Below are positions 56,879 to 64,000 of a stretch of DNA of 64,000 nt, one piece after another. This DNA is from Paraglaciecola marina. Lineage in GTDB: Bacteria; Pseudomonadota; Gammaproteobacteria; Enterobacterales; Alteromonadaceae. How positions within the stretch are numbered: position 1 is the first letter of the stretch; the number at the start of each line of letters is the position of its first letter. Below the pieces are notes generated by a model, which was given only the letters and a program-made list of their open reading frames with translations, made no database searches and was not told the DNA's origin. Made by a program: the position numbers and the translations under genes. Where the stretch lies: contig NZ_SAIS01000004.1 in NCBI RefSeq assembly GCF_004360155.1, positions 1 to 64,000 of the forward strand, given 5' to 3'.

Positions 56879-56964
56879 ATGGTCTACATACTTTCGCCTC
56901 TCAAGGTTTACTTTTGAGCTGCTTTTAACGCATACTATTCGCCCGTAGTTCAACTGAAAAAACA

Positions 56965-58362
56965 ATGCCTGTAAAAGCAGTTCCTAAGAAAAATTCGGAC
57001 GATAAAGTCGAAAAATTAAAAGTCCCTCCTCACTCAATCGAAGCAGAGCAGTCGGTTTTGGGAAGTATGCTTATTGCCCCTGACTCTTGGGATAAAGTTG
57101 CCGAGTCCGTAGTAGTTGAAGATTTTTACAACCGCTCTCATCAGATCATTTATGCTGCCATCATACGTCTGCTTACAAAAAATCAGCCAATAGATCTTAT
57201 TACTGTTTCTGAAAACCTTGAAGAATTAGACGAGCTGGAAGATGCAGGCGGTTTTGCCTACTTAGGTGAATTAGCAAAAAATACGCCTAGCTCCGCCAAC
57301 GTTTCAGCCTACGCCAGTATAATTAAAGAGAGGGCTGTTACTCGAGAATTAATAGGCGTAGCACATGAAATTGCCGACACCGGTTATAACCCAGAAGGCC
57401 GAAACTCAGGCGAAATCCTGGATATGGCTGAAAGCAAAGTATTTGAAATTGCAGAAAAAAGAACAGGTAAAGACGAAGGCCCAAAAAATGTAGAAGCAGT
57501 ACTAACCAAAACCATTGACCGATTAGAAGTACTAGTTAAAAGCAACAAAGAAGTAACGGGTGTCTCCACTGGATATACAGATTTAGATAAAAAAACCAGT
57601 GGTTTACAGCCATCTGATTTAATTATTGTGGCAGCTAGGCCTTCAATGGGCAAAACAACATTCGCCATGAACCTGTGTGAAAATGCCATGTTATTGGAAG
57701 AAAAGCCCGTTTTAGTATTTAGTCTTGAGATGCCTTCTGAACAAATCATGATGCGGATGTTAGCGTCACTAAGCCGTGTAGATCAAACCAAAGTCCGTAC
57801 TGCACAATTAGATGACGAAGACTGGGCTCGCATGTCTAACACCATGGCAATGTTAAAAGACAAAGATAACCTATTTATCGACGACTCCTCTGGCCTGACT
57901 CCAATGGAAGTTCGAACGAGAGCAAGAAAACTAGCTAGGGATAAAGGTGGCATAAGTTTAATCATGATCGATTACCTGCAGCTCATGCAAGTACCCGGAT
58001 TAAGTGATAACCGAACATTAGAGATAGCTGAAATTTCTCGCTCCTTAAAATCACTCGCAAAAGAACTTGAAGTACCTGTTGTAGCATTGTCTCAGTTAAA
58101 CCGGAGCCTTGAGCAAAGAAGTGACAAACGTCCTATTAACTCAGATTTGAGGGAATCAGGTTCGATAGAGCAAGATGCCGATTTAATCATGTTCATCTAT
58201 CGGGATGAAGTTTATAACGAGCAAAGTACCGAACAAGGTATAGCAGAAATAATTATTGGAAAACAACGTAACGGACCAATAGGAACGTCTCGCCTTACTT
58301 TCCAAGGGCAGTTCTCAAGATTTGATAACTATGCAGGCCCTGCCTTAGATGACGAGTATTAA
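56965..58362 (+). CDS. dnaB: replicative DNA helicase DnaB
   Basis: DnaB is the hexameric 5'-3' replicative helicase. The 465-residue protein has the N-terminal DnaG-interacting domain (PPHSIEAEQSVLGSMLI), a linker and the RecA-like domain with Walker A ARPSMGKTTFAMNL at 224-237, Walker B LIMIDYLQLM and DLRESGSIEQDADLI. No intein. It ends in a bidirectional terminator. Confidence 0.97.
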   Translation: MPVKAVPKKNSDDKVEKLKVPPHSIEAEQSVLGSMLIAPDSWDKVAESVVVEDFYNRSHQIIYAAIIRLLTKNQPIDLITVSENLEELDELEDAGGFAYLGELAKNTPSSANVSAYASIIKERAVTRELIGVAHEIADTGYNPEGRNSGEILDMAESKVFEIAEKRTGKDEGPKNVEAVLTKTIDRLEVLVKSNKEVTGVSTGYTDLDKKTSGLQPSDLIIVAARPSMGKTTFAMNLCENAMLLEEKPVLVFSLEMPSEQIMMRMLASLSRVDQTKVRTAQLDDEDWARMSNTMAMLKDKDNLFIDDSSGLTPMEVRTRARKLARDKGGISLIMIDYLQLMQVPGLSDNRTLEIAEISRSLKSLAKELEVPVVALSQLNRSLEQRSDKRPINSDLRESGSIEQDADLIMFIYRDEVYNEQSTEQGIAEIIIGKQRNGPIGTSRLTFQGQFSRFDNYAGPALDDEY

Positions 58363-58411
58363 TTAAAGCCTACAATAGAGTCATAGGTTATCTAACTACT
58401 AAATTTAAGAT

Positions 58412-58443
58412 AAAAAAAAGAGATGCAATTGCATCTCTTTTTT
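58412..58443. terminator. bidirectional rho-independent terminator
   Basis: A nearly perfect palindrome, aaaaagagatgc / gcatctcttttt with an AATT loop, flanked by A- and T-runs, sits between convergent dnaB and the OmpA gene and can stop both. Confidence 0.9.
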
Positions 58444-58458
58444 ATTTAAAAGCTTAAA

Positions 58459-59577
58459 CTACTTTTGTAATTTAACACGTTCGCTTGCAGATACAATTGC
58501 AATGATACGACGGTTCTTTTTGTTAGCTTCTGCTGTATTTGCAGTATCTAACAATTGAGTTTCACCGTAACCCTGAGTCGTCAATCTATCAGCATCAACA
58601 CCGTATTGTTCTACTAACAATGTACGGATTGCATCAGCACGTTTCTGAGAAAGGTACATATTATAATCAGCTGCACCTGGAGCAGATGAATGTCCTTCAA
58701 TAAGCGCATCAGCTGAAGGATAACGATTCATAAAGTCCACGAAATCTTGGAACTGAGAATCATTAGGGTTAGTTACTACAGAACTGTTATTTGCAAACAA
58801 TACTTTGATATTAGAAGAAACTTCTTCTTCGATAAATACACCACAGCCCGTTGCATCAACAACATCTGTACTTGGCGTATTAGCACATTCGTCAAGATCG
58901 TCAGCAACACCATCGCCATCTGTATCAGTTGCTACTACTGATGCAGGCGCAACATCTGCAACTAGTGCACAACCATACGCGTCAACAGTGGTACCGTAAG
59001 CTGTACTAGGGCAGTTATCTTGACCATCAGCAACACCATCACTGTCAGTATCAGTACTTGCACTAGAAGTCGCAGAGCCACCAAAGGTATATGCTAAGCC
59101 AAGTTTAAAACCAACATGAGTTTCATTACTATCATCTAAACCTTGGTAAGCAGCCACTTCGGTAATAACAGCAACGCTATCGTTTATTGACCAATGCTTA
59201 CCAAGACCAAGGTTTACCATAGAACCACCATCTACGATTTTAGTGTATTTTAAACCACCAAAAACATATAAAAGATCTTCTGGTAAAAAATACAATGCAT
59301 CAATACCAACACGGTTACCTGATTCATCAGCAGGCGAAGCATCAATGTTTAAATGAGAAATTTCAAGTCTAGTAGCCCATTCTGGCGCAAATCTATAACC
59401 AAACTCAGCACCGATCCCAGTACCATTATCTAAAAAATTTGGAGCTCCTGATTCACTTTCATCTGTTAGATAATACTCAGCGAATCCAGCAACCCATTTG
59501 TCTGTAGTTTTTTCTTCTGCTTGTACTGTAGTACTCATAGCAGCAGCTACTACACTGGCAATCAATAATTTTTTCAT
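58459..59577 (-). CDS. OmpA-family outer membrane protein with TSP3 repeats
   Basis: This 372-residue protein has a signal peptide (MKKLLIASVVAAAMSTTVQA), an N-terminal beta-barrel (about 25-170), two thrombospondin type-3-like calcium-binding repeats (DTDSDGVADGQDNCP and DTDGDGVADDLDECA), and a C-terminal OmpA peptidoglycan-binding domain (EGHSSAPG, YNMYLSQKRADAIRTLL, GYGETQLLDTANT, NRRIIAIV). It should link outer membrane to the cell wall. The start is at 59577, after aggaat. Confidence 0.94.
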   Translation of the reverse strand: MKKLLIASVVAAAMSTTVQAEEKTTDKWVAGFAEYYLTDESESGAPNFLDNGTGIGAEFGYRFAPEWATRLEISHLNIDASPADESGNRVGIDALYFLPEDLLYVFGGLKYTKIVDGGSMVNLGLGKHWSINDSVAVITEVAAYQGLDDSNETHVGFKLGLAYTFGGSATSSASTDTDSDGVADGQDNCPSTAYGTTVDAYGCALVADVAPASVVATDTDGDGVADDLDECANTPSTDVVDATGCGVFIEEEVSSNIKVLFANNSSVVTNPNDSQFQDFVDFMNRYPSADALIEGHSSAPGAADYNMYLSQKRADAIRTLLVEQYGVDADRLTTQGYGETQLLDTANTAEANKKNRRIIAIVSASERVKLQK

Positions 59578-59663
59578 TTCTACTATTCCTATGTATCTCA
59601 ATTTATAACAATGGGCGCGATCATATATATGATTAAAATGAAAGCAACCGCTTTATTGCATAT

Positions 59664-60095
59664 TTACATTTTTTTACCTGAAATTGTCGCAATTAAGTGA
59701 CGGTTTCCAGCTGAATTACGATGTTCACCTAAAATAATGCCCTGCCATGTGCCTAAGGCTAAGTGCCCGCCAGAAATAGGGATGGTTAAATTGCTCCCTA
59801 ACAAACTGGATTTTATATGAGCAGGCATATCATCCGCACCTTCATAGTCATGCATATAGTAGGCCATATTTTCAGGCACCATTTTATTGATATGGGTTTC
59901 CATATCAATTCTAACAGTTGGATCTGCATTTTCGTTGATAGTTATACTCGCACTAGTATGTTGAATAAATAAATGTAGCAAGCCTACCTCTATTTCCTGG
60001 ATATAAGGTAGCTGCTTAATGACCTCGCTGGTAATCAGGTGATACCCTCGGGATTTCTTACTCAGCACAATAGCTTGTTGCAGCCAAACAGACAT
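59664..60095 (-). CDS. yjbQ: YjbQ family (UPF0047) protein
   Basis: This 143-residue protein matches the UPF0047/YjbQ family (TIGR00149): [20 protein letters not shown], a conserved [18 protein letters not shown] and [12 protein letters not shown]. Some members have weak thiamine phosphate synthase activity; the true role is not settled. It follows cheX by ten bases, same direction. Confidence 0.93.
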   Translation of the reverse strand: MSVWLQQAIVLSKKSRGYHLITSEVIKQLPYIQEIEVGLLHLFIQHTSASITINENADPTVRIDMETHINKMVPENMAYYMHDYEGADDMPAHIKSSLLGSNLTIPISGGHLALGTWQGIILGEHRNSAGNRHLIATISGKKM

Positions 60096-60105
60096 GTATA
60101 AAAGC

Positions 60106-60570
60106 CTATTTGTTAAAACACATTTCTAAATATAATTTTCCCGATGGGTGGGAAAAAGGCATTACCATTTTTTTACCATCAACTTGGTGGTCTACACTGT
60201 GATTTTTTCCTGAAACGACAATAGGGGTAGCCATTCCAAAATCAAATCCTTTTTGATCTAAGTCACTTTTAGCGCCGCCACAAATCATATTCGTTATTTC
60301 ACCCACCATATCTTTTACATCTGAGTCTATGCTTTCAGGCTTCTCGCCTAACATTTTTTCCATAATTTCAAGCACTAAACTTTCTTCAAATGATATAGAT
60401 AAAGAGCCTTGGATATTGTCTCCAACCATACCAATTAGGCCAGACACATCCCCACCGGCTTTCTCATCAGTTTTTTTACGTGGCTTGCCCGGCACCAGCT
60501 CAACTTGAGCCATAGTCTTTAATACATTCAGTAGCGCAGCTACAAAAGGGTTAATAAATTCAGCATTCAT
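60106..60570 (-). CDS. CheX-like chemotaxis phosphatase
   Basis: This 154-residue protein fits the CheX (PF13690) fold: [52 protein letters not shown] (with the ExxN catalytic pair) and ATPIVVSG. CheX dephosphorylates CheY-P or related receivers. No chemotaxis cluster is adjacent, so its target receiver is elsewhere. It may be co-transcribed with yjbQ. Confidence 0.87.
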   Translation of the reverse strand: MNAEFINPFVAALLNVLKTMAQVELVPGKPRKKTDEKAGGDVSGLIGMVGDNIQGSLSISFEESLVLEIMEKMLGEKPESIDSDVKDMVGEITNMICGGAKSDLDQKGFDFGMATPIVVSGKNHSVDHQVDGKKMVMPFSHPSGKLYLEMCFNK

Positions 60571-60598
60571 TTAGTTAGCTCTTTTATTAGAGGTTAAG

Positions 60599-61051
60599 TT
60601 AATCCCTACAATCGGAACAAGTACCGTGTGCCTCAATGGTTTGTTTTACGACATTAAAGCCTACACTTAATGCTTGTTTATCTAATGTATCTTTAAGGCC
60701 TGCAGACTGGATTTCAGTTACTTCACCACATGTATCACATATTAAAAACTGTACAGGATGAAGACAGTCAAAATGATGACAGGCTACAAAAGCATTAGTT
60801 GATTCAATTTTATGGATCAGCCCAAACTCTAATAAAAAGTCCAAGGTACGATACACAGTTGCAGGCTTTGCATTTGATTCCGTTAATTTTAGCGTATCTA
60901 ATAATTCATACGCCCCAACAGCCCCGCCTTGCTCTAATAGCAGGCCATATACTTTTTCTCTTAGCAGGGTAAATCTTGCGCCTTTATCTTCACAAAATTG
61001 CCGCGCCTTATATACTTGGTTAGTTATACATTCTTGATCAGTGATAGCCAC
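60599..61051 (-). CDS. zur: Fur-family zinc uptake regulator Zur
   Basis: This 150-residue protein has a winged-helix DNA-binding domain (YKARQFCEDKGARFTLLREKV, KPATVYRTLDFLLEFGLIHK) and Zn-binding Cys/His: HHFDCLHPVQFLICDTCGEV and a C-terminal CSDC. The pattern points to Zur rather than Fur. In E. coli Zur represses znu genes; none are nearby. An inverted repeat lies in the zur-nudC intergenic region. Confidence 0.92.
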   Translation of the reverse strand: MAITDQECITNQVYKARQFCEDKGARFTLLREKVYGLLLEQGGAVGAYELLDTLKLTESNAKPATVYRTLDFLLEFGLIHKIESTNAFVACHHFDCLHPVQFLICDTCGEVTEIQSAGLKDTLDKQALSVGFNVVKQTIEAHGTCSDCRD

Positions 61052-61166
61052 AATACTTCCTTCAAAATGAACGACTAAATACTATCACTTTTTAATTTCC
61101 GATTCCCACTTATAGCCAGTTTAAATGTGCAAATAAATAACAACTGAAAGGTAAATATTAACCACG

Positions 61167-61204
61167 ATATCTATTAACCAATAAACACCCAATGTAATAG
61201 ATAT
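61167..61204. repeat. 10-bp inverted repeat between zur and nudC
   Basis: ATATCTATTA at 61167-61176 and TAATAGATAT at 61195-61204 are exact complements, separated by 18 bases. It lies in the divergent promoter region of zur and nudC. It does not look like the known Zur box. Possible operator, AT-rich so may be chance. Confidence 0.35.
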
Positions 61205-61241
61205 GTTAACCTAACCGGAAAGCATTTTCTTAGACCTCAGT

Positions 61242-62084
61242 ATGATAGAACAAAATATATCTGTTACCCCAGATACAAAAGCAATTTGGTTAATTATTAG
61301 TGGCGACAAAATCTTCCAAAAAGCAGATAACTCAGATCTTATCGTAGGCTCTTGGGAAACATTACACTTTGCTCACCATTATCAAGAACAAATCATTCAG
61401 GTAGGCAGTCACGAAAATTTACCCTGTTTTTTAATTGATATGGGTAGCGAATGTATAGAGAATTACGATTATACCTTAGTAGGCATTCGTACCTTGTTAT
61501 TTCAGGTAGACGTCTCTTTTTTCAGCATAATATCTAGAGCTTGGCAGGTTGCATTGTTTATAAGAACCCATAGGTTCTGTGGTCAATGCGGGAGTGTTAT
61601 GCAACAAATTGACTGGGAAATGGCGCTGCAATGCTCTAGGTGCCAACACCGTTGCTATCCAAGAATTTCACCTTGTATTATTGTTTCTATCCGCCATGAA
61701 GATACAATTTTATTAGCTCAAGGCAAGCCACAAAGAGCGAGACAGATGTTCTCAACTCTTGCTGGGTTTGTTGAAAGTGGTGAAACACTAGAGCAAGCAG
61801 TCCACAGAGAAGTATTCGAAGAAGTGGGTATAAAAGTTAAAAATTTACGCTATTTTTCTAGCCAACCTTGGCCATTTCCCCATTCACTAATGGTAGGGTT
61901 TTTAGCTGATTTTGACTCTGGCAATATACAAGTAGACGGTAAAGAAATCCTCCAGGCAGAGTGGTTCGATCCGAAAGCCTTACCTAATATTCCCCCTACA
62001 GGCTCAATTTCTGGACAGCTTATTCAACATACATTAAAGGAAATTGAACACGACGCTGAACTCGAAATTAATCAGAAAAATTAA
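61242..62084 (+). CDS. nudC: NAD-capped RNA hydrolase / NADH pyrophosphatase NudC
   Basis: NudC hydrolyses NADH to NMNH and AMP and removes NAD caps from RNA. The 280-residue protein has the four zinc cysteines at 113, 116, 131 and 134 (FCGQCG, QCSRC), the Nudix box GFVESGETLEQAVHREVFEEVG at 175-196 (written in part), and the family-specific SQPWPFPHS at 207-215. It is divergent from zur. Confidence 0.95.
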   Translation: MIEQNISVTPDTKAIWLIISGDKIFQKADNSDLIVGSWETLHFAHHYQEQIIQVGSHENLPCFLIDMGSECIENYDYTLVGIRTLLFQVDVSFFSIISRAWQVALFIRTHRFCGQCGSVMQQIDWEMALQCSRCQHRCYPRISPCIIVSIRHEDTILLAQGKPQRARQMFSTLAGFVESGETLEQAVHREVFEEVGIKVKNLRYFSSQPWPFPHSLMVGFLADFDSGNIQVDGKEILQAEWFDPKALPNIPPTGSISGQLIQHTLKEIEHDAELEINQKN

Positions 62085-62321
62085 TTAACTATGCCTACCT
62101 AAATTATCTAGTGTGGGTTGGTTAAAGCTCGAAATATTTTTATATCTCAATTTTCATATGACGTTTTTGAACAGGTACTTCCCTTTAAAATCAGTTAATC
62201 TTTGTAAATATTTCAAAAACTTTGTCAAAATTACTCAGCTTTATATTCTGAAAGTCGTTACAATACAGCCGTTTTTTTAAGCCACACCGCTATAATCAAT
62301 AATTTCTATCTGAGGTAACCT

Positions 62322-63386
62322 ATGCAAGAACTGCAAAACGATCGATATTTACGTGCATTATTGCGCCAACCTGTTGATTTCACTCCCGTATGGATGATGC
62401 GCCAGGCTGGTCGATATTTACCTGAATATAAAGCGACTAGAGCACAAGCTGGCGATTTTATGTCCTTGTGTAAAAATGCAGAGCTTGCATGTGAAGTTAC
62501 ATTACAGCCGTTACGCCGATTTGAGTTAGATGCTGCGATTTTATTCTCAGATATTCTTACCATTCCAGATGCAATGGGTTTAGGTTTGTATTTCGAAACC
62601 GGTGAAGGTCCTAAATTTGAACGCCCATTAACTTGTATGGCCGACATACAAAAACTGCCTAACCCAGATCCAGAAGTTGAATTAGGTTATGTTATGAATG
62701 CGGTACGCACCATTCGTAAAAACCTTCAGGGCCAAGTACCTCTTATTGGTTTTTCTGGCAGCCCTTGGACTTTAGCTACTTATATGATTGAAGGAGGCTC
62801 AAGCAAAGCCTTTACTAAAGTCAAAAAAATGGCATTTAGTGATCCTCAAGCGCTTCACTTATTATTAGATAAATTAGCTGACTCGGTTATTTTATATTTA
62901 AACGCGCAAATTAAAGCTGGTGCTCAATCTGTTATGGTATTCGACACATGGGGTGGCGTGTTGTCTGGGCGTGATTACAAAGAGTTTTCATTGCAATATA
63001 TGCATAAAATTGTAGATGGGTTAATTCGCGAAAACGATGGTAGACGAGTACCTGTTACTCTATTTACAAAAAACGCAGGCCTGTGGCTGGAGTCTATTGC
63101 CGATACAGGCTGTGATGCAGTTGGATTAGACTGGACCGTTGATATGGCTGATGCTAAAAAACGAATAGGCGATAAAGTCGCCCTGCAAGGCAATATGGAC
63201 CCATCAATGTTGTATGCACCAGCAGAACGAATTGAAACAGAAGTACAAACAATACTAGAAGGCTTTGGAAAAGGTAATGGTCATGTATTTAATCTAGGCC
63301 ACGGCATTCATTTAGATGTTCCACCAGAAAATGCCAAAATATTTATTGATGCGGTTCACAAATACAGTAAACCTTACCATCAGTAA
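62322..63386 (+). CDS. hemE: uroporphyrinogen decarboxylase
   Basis: HemE decarboxylates uroporphyrinogen III to coproporphyrinogen III in heme synthesis. The 354-residue protein has [15 protein letters not shown] at 22-36, the [11 protein letters not shown] motif, [22 protein letters not shown] and NLGHGI. An aggt-rich sequence precedes the ATG. It is convergent with the phosphatase gene, no bases between the stops. Confidence 0.97.
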   Translation: MQELQNDRYLRALLRQPVDFTPVWMMRQAGRYLPEYKATRAQAGDFMSLCKNAELACEVTLQPLRRFELDAAILFSDILTIPDAMGLGLYFETGEGPKFERPLTCMADIQKLPNPDPEVELGYVMNAVRTIRKNLQGQVPLIGFSGSPWTLATYMIEGGSSKAFTKVKKMAFSDPQALHLLLDKLADSVILYLNAQIKAGAQSVMVFDTWGGVLSGRDYKEFSLQYMHKIVDGLIRENDGRRVPVTLFTKNAGLWLESIADTGCDAVGLDWTVDMADAKKRIGDKVALQGNMDPSMLYAPAERIETEVQTILEGFGKGNGHVFNLGHGIHLDVPPENAKIFIDAVHKYSKPYHQ

Positions 63387-64000
63387 TTAGTCTCCTTTCT
63401 TAAAAGTCACTACCTTACCCGAGGCGCACAATTGTTGCGCCTCAACCTTTGAACAATCCCCATCCACTTTTAACAAGCCAATACCTGAACCGTTTAACAA
63501 GGTTCGCATTTGATGGTTATCTGGCCTGCGGTGTTTAACCAACATATTTCGCCTTTGGGTAAACCAGTTTAACGGTGAATATTTACTGTACAACACCCTA
63601 TTTAAACGGTCGAACCATTGCAATAAGCTATTTGGAAACTGGTTTTTAATGCCACTACTGGTTATTTGAGTGATGTTGGGAGAATTGTGCCTAAACCTTA
63701 GAGTTATGTCATATACAAAAGAATAATGAACATCCCCAGACAAAATCACAAAGTTAGGGGGTGTTTTTCGATTCCTAAAGATATTCAGGATGACACTAGC
63801 CGTGCCCTTATGAGCCATCCAATTCTCAGCATCAACGGTCAGTGCTTTTCCAAAAAACGTAAACACTTTTTGAATTGTTTCAATTAACTTTACACCAAAA
63901 ACAGGAGCCGCAGAAATCATAATAACGGCTTCTTGACCTATTAACTCTTGCTGTAATTCACTTAAAGCTTCCCAGTCCATCAAACCAGATGGCTTATTCT
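63387..64000 (-). CDS. PhoD-like metallophosphatase (partial, runs off the window)
   Basis: The C-terminal 200-odd residues of a PhoD-like phosphodiesterase/phosphatase are visible. The frame stays open to the window end (NKPSGLMDWEALSELQ), so the start is beyond 64000. MISAAPVFG and ILSGDVHYSFVYD, the latter carrying GDVHY, are typical metal-binding segments. PhoD-type enzymes are usually exported, but the signal region is outside the window. Confidence 0.8.
   Translation of the reverse strand, partial: NKPSGLMDWEALSELQQELIGQEAVIMISAAPVFGVKLIETIQKVFTFFGKALTVDAENWMAHKGTASVILNIFRNRKTPPNFVILSGDVHYSFVYDITLRFRHNSPNITQITSSGIKNQFPNSLLQWFDRLNRVLYSKYSPLNWFTQRRNMLVKHRRPDNHQMRTLLNGSGIGLLKVDGDCSKVEAQQLCASGKVVTFKKGD

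Noticed and set aside
57384-57749. Minus-strand 121-codon frame inside dnaB
   Set aside because: Shadow of dnaB; no independent start signal or recognisable product.
1-64000. Mobile elements, prophage, CRISPR arrays, tRNA and rRNA genes
   Set aside because: Reading through both strands, I saw no transposase, integrase apart from housekeeping xerC, phage gene, spaced repeats, or tRNA-like cloverleaf. A short tRNA could be missed by eye.

Overview
The window is ordinary chromosomal sequence of a gammaproteobacterium, most likely a marine Alteromonadales member (Alteromonas/Glaciecola/Paraglaciecola type). I infer this from moderately AT-rich DNA, the gammaproteobacterial cluster lptM-lysA-dapF-DUF484-xerC-yigB, trmA next to fabR, a TIGR03899 protein, a TIGR04219 outer-membrane protein and several c-di-GMP proteins. 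No database search was possible. I saw no insertion sequence, prophage, CRISPR array, rRNA or tRNA gene. Both window edges cut real sequence: the last gene, a PhoD-like phosphatase, continues past 64000.

Layout, left half. 1-9.2 kb: a membrane-anchored RRM protein, a large hypothetical protein, trmA, fabR with a divergent membrane fatty-acid desaturase (a FabR-type operator lies between them), a uracil-DNA-glycosylase-like protein, a REC-DUF3369-GGDEF-EAL regulator and a TIGR03899 protein. 9.3-13.6 kb: the assimilatory sulfate reduction operon cysJIH, with a perfect inverted repeat against the cysJ start codon. 13.7-18.8 kb: a copper chaperone/DUF2333/outer-membrane operon, the pspA-pspC envelope-stress operon with a sigma-54-like promoter, a decayed solute-binding-protein pseudogene, and a two-gene operon of small exported and membrane proteins with its own sigma-54-like promoter. 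19-28 kb: dusA, a frameshifted TolB-N/TPR membrane protein behind a hexamer repeat, a RecQ paralogue and an M16 peptidase. 28-38.5 kb: a YihG-like acyltransferase, a YbdG-like MscS channel, a DUF2884 protein, yeeZ, an NSS transporter, a DCC/SDR pair, an ECF sigma factor with its DGPF partner, msrA and a lipoprotein.

Layout, right half. 38.7-48.7 kb: fldB with a zincin-like protein, an orphan exbD, rraA, a PAP2 phosphatase, a glycosyltransferase, the lptM-lysA-dapF-DUF484-xerC-yigB cluster and cysE. 48.9-58.4 kb: uvrD, two GGDEF response regulators, rarD, a yigI-like thioesterase pseudogene, recQ and dnaB. 58.4-64 kb: an OmpA-family protein, yjbQ, cheX, a Zur-like regulator, nudC, hemE and the partial phosphatase.

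Themes: sulfur and cysteine (cysJIH, cysE), membrane and envelope homeostasis (fabR/desaturase, psp, acyltransferase, MscS, OmpA), c-di-GMP signalling (one EAL protein with a degenerate GGDEF, two intact GGDEF proteins, one with a receiver lacking its phospho-acceptor), and DNA repair and replication (uvrD, two RecQ helicases, dnaB, xerC, a UDG-like protein). The most promising undescribed item is the probable sigma-54-driven pair of small genes at 18311-18757, beside the psp operon and sharing its promoter architecture. Several start codons were moved inward from the longest open frame because of Shine-Dalgarno positions or family length; each case is explained in its entry.
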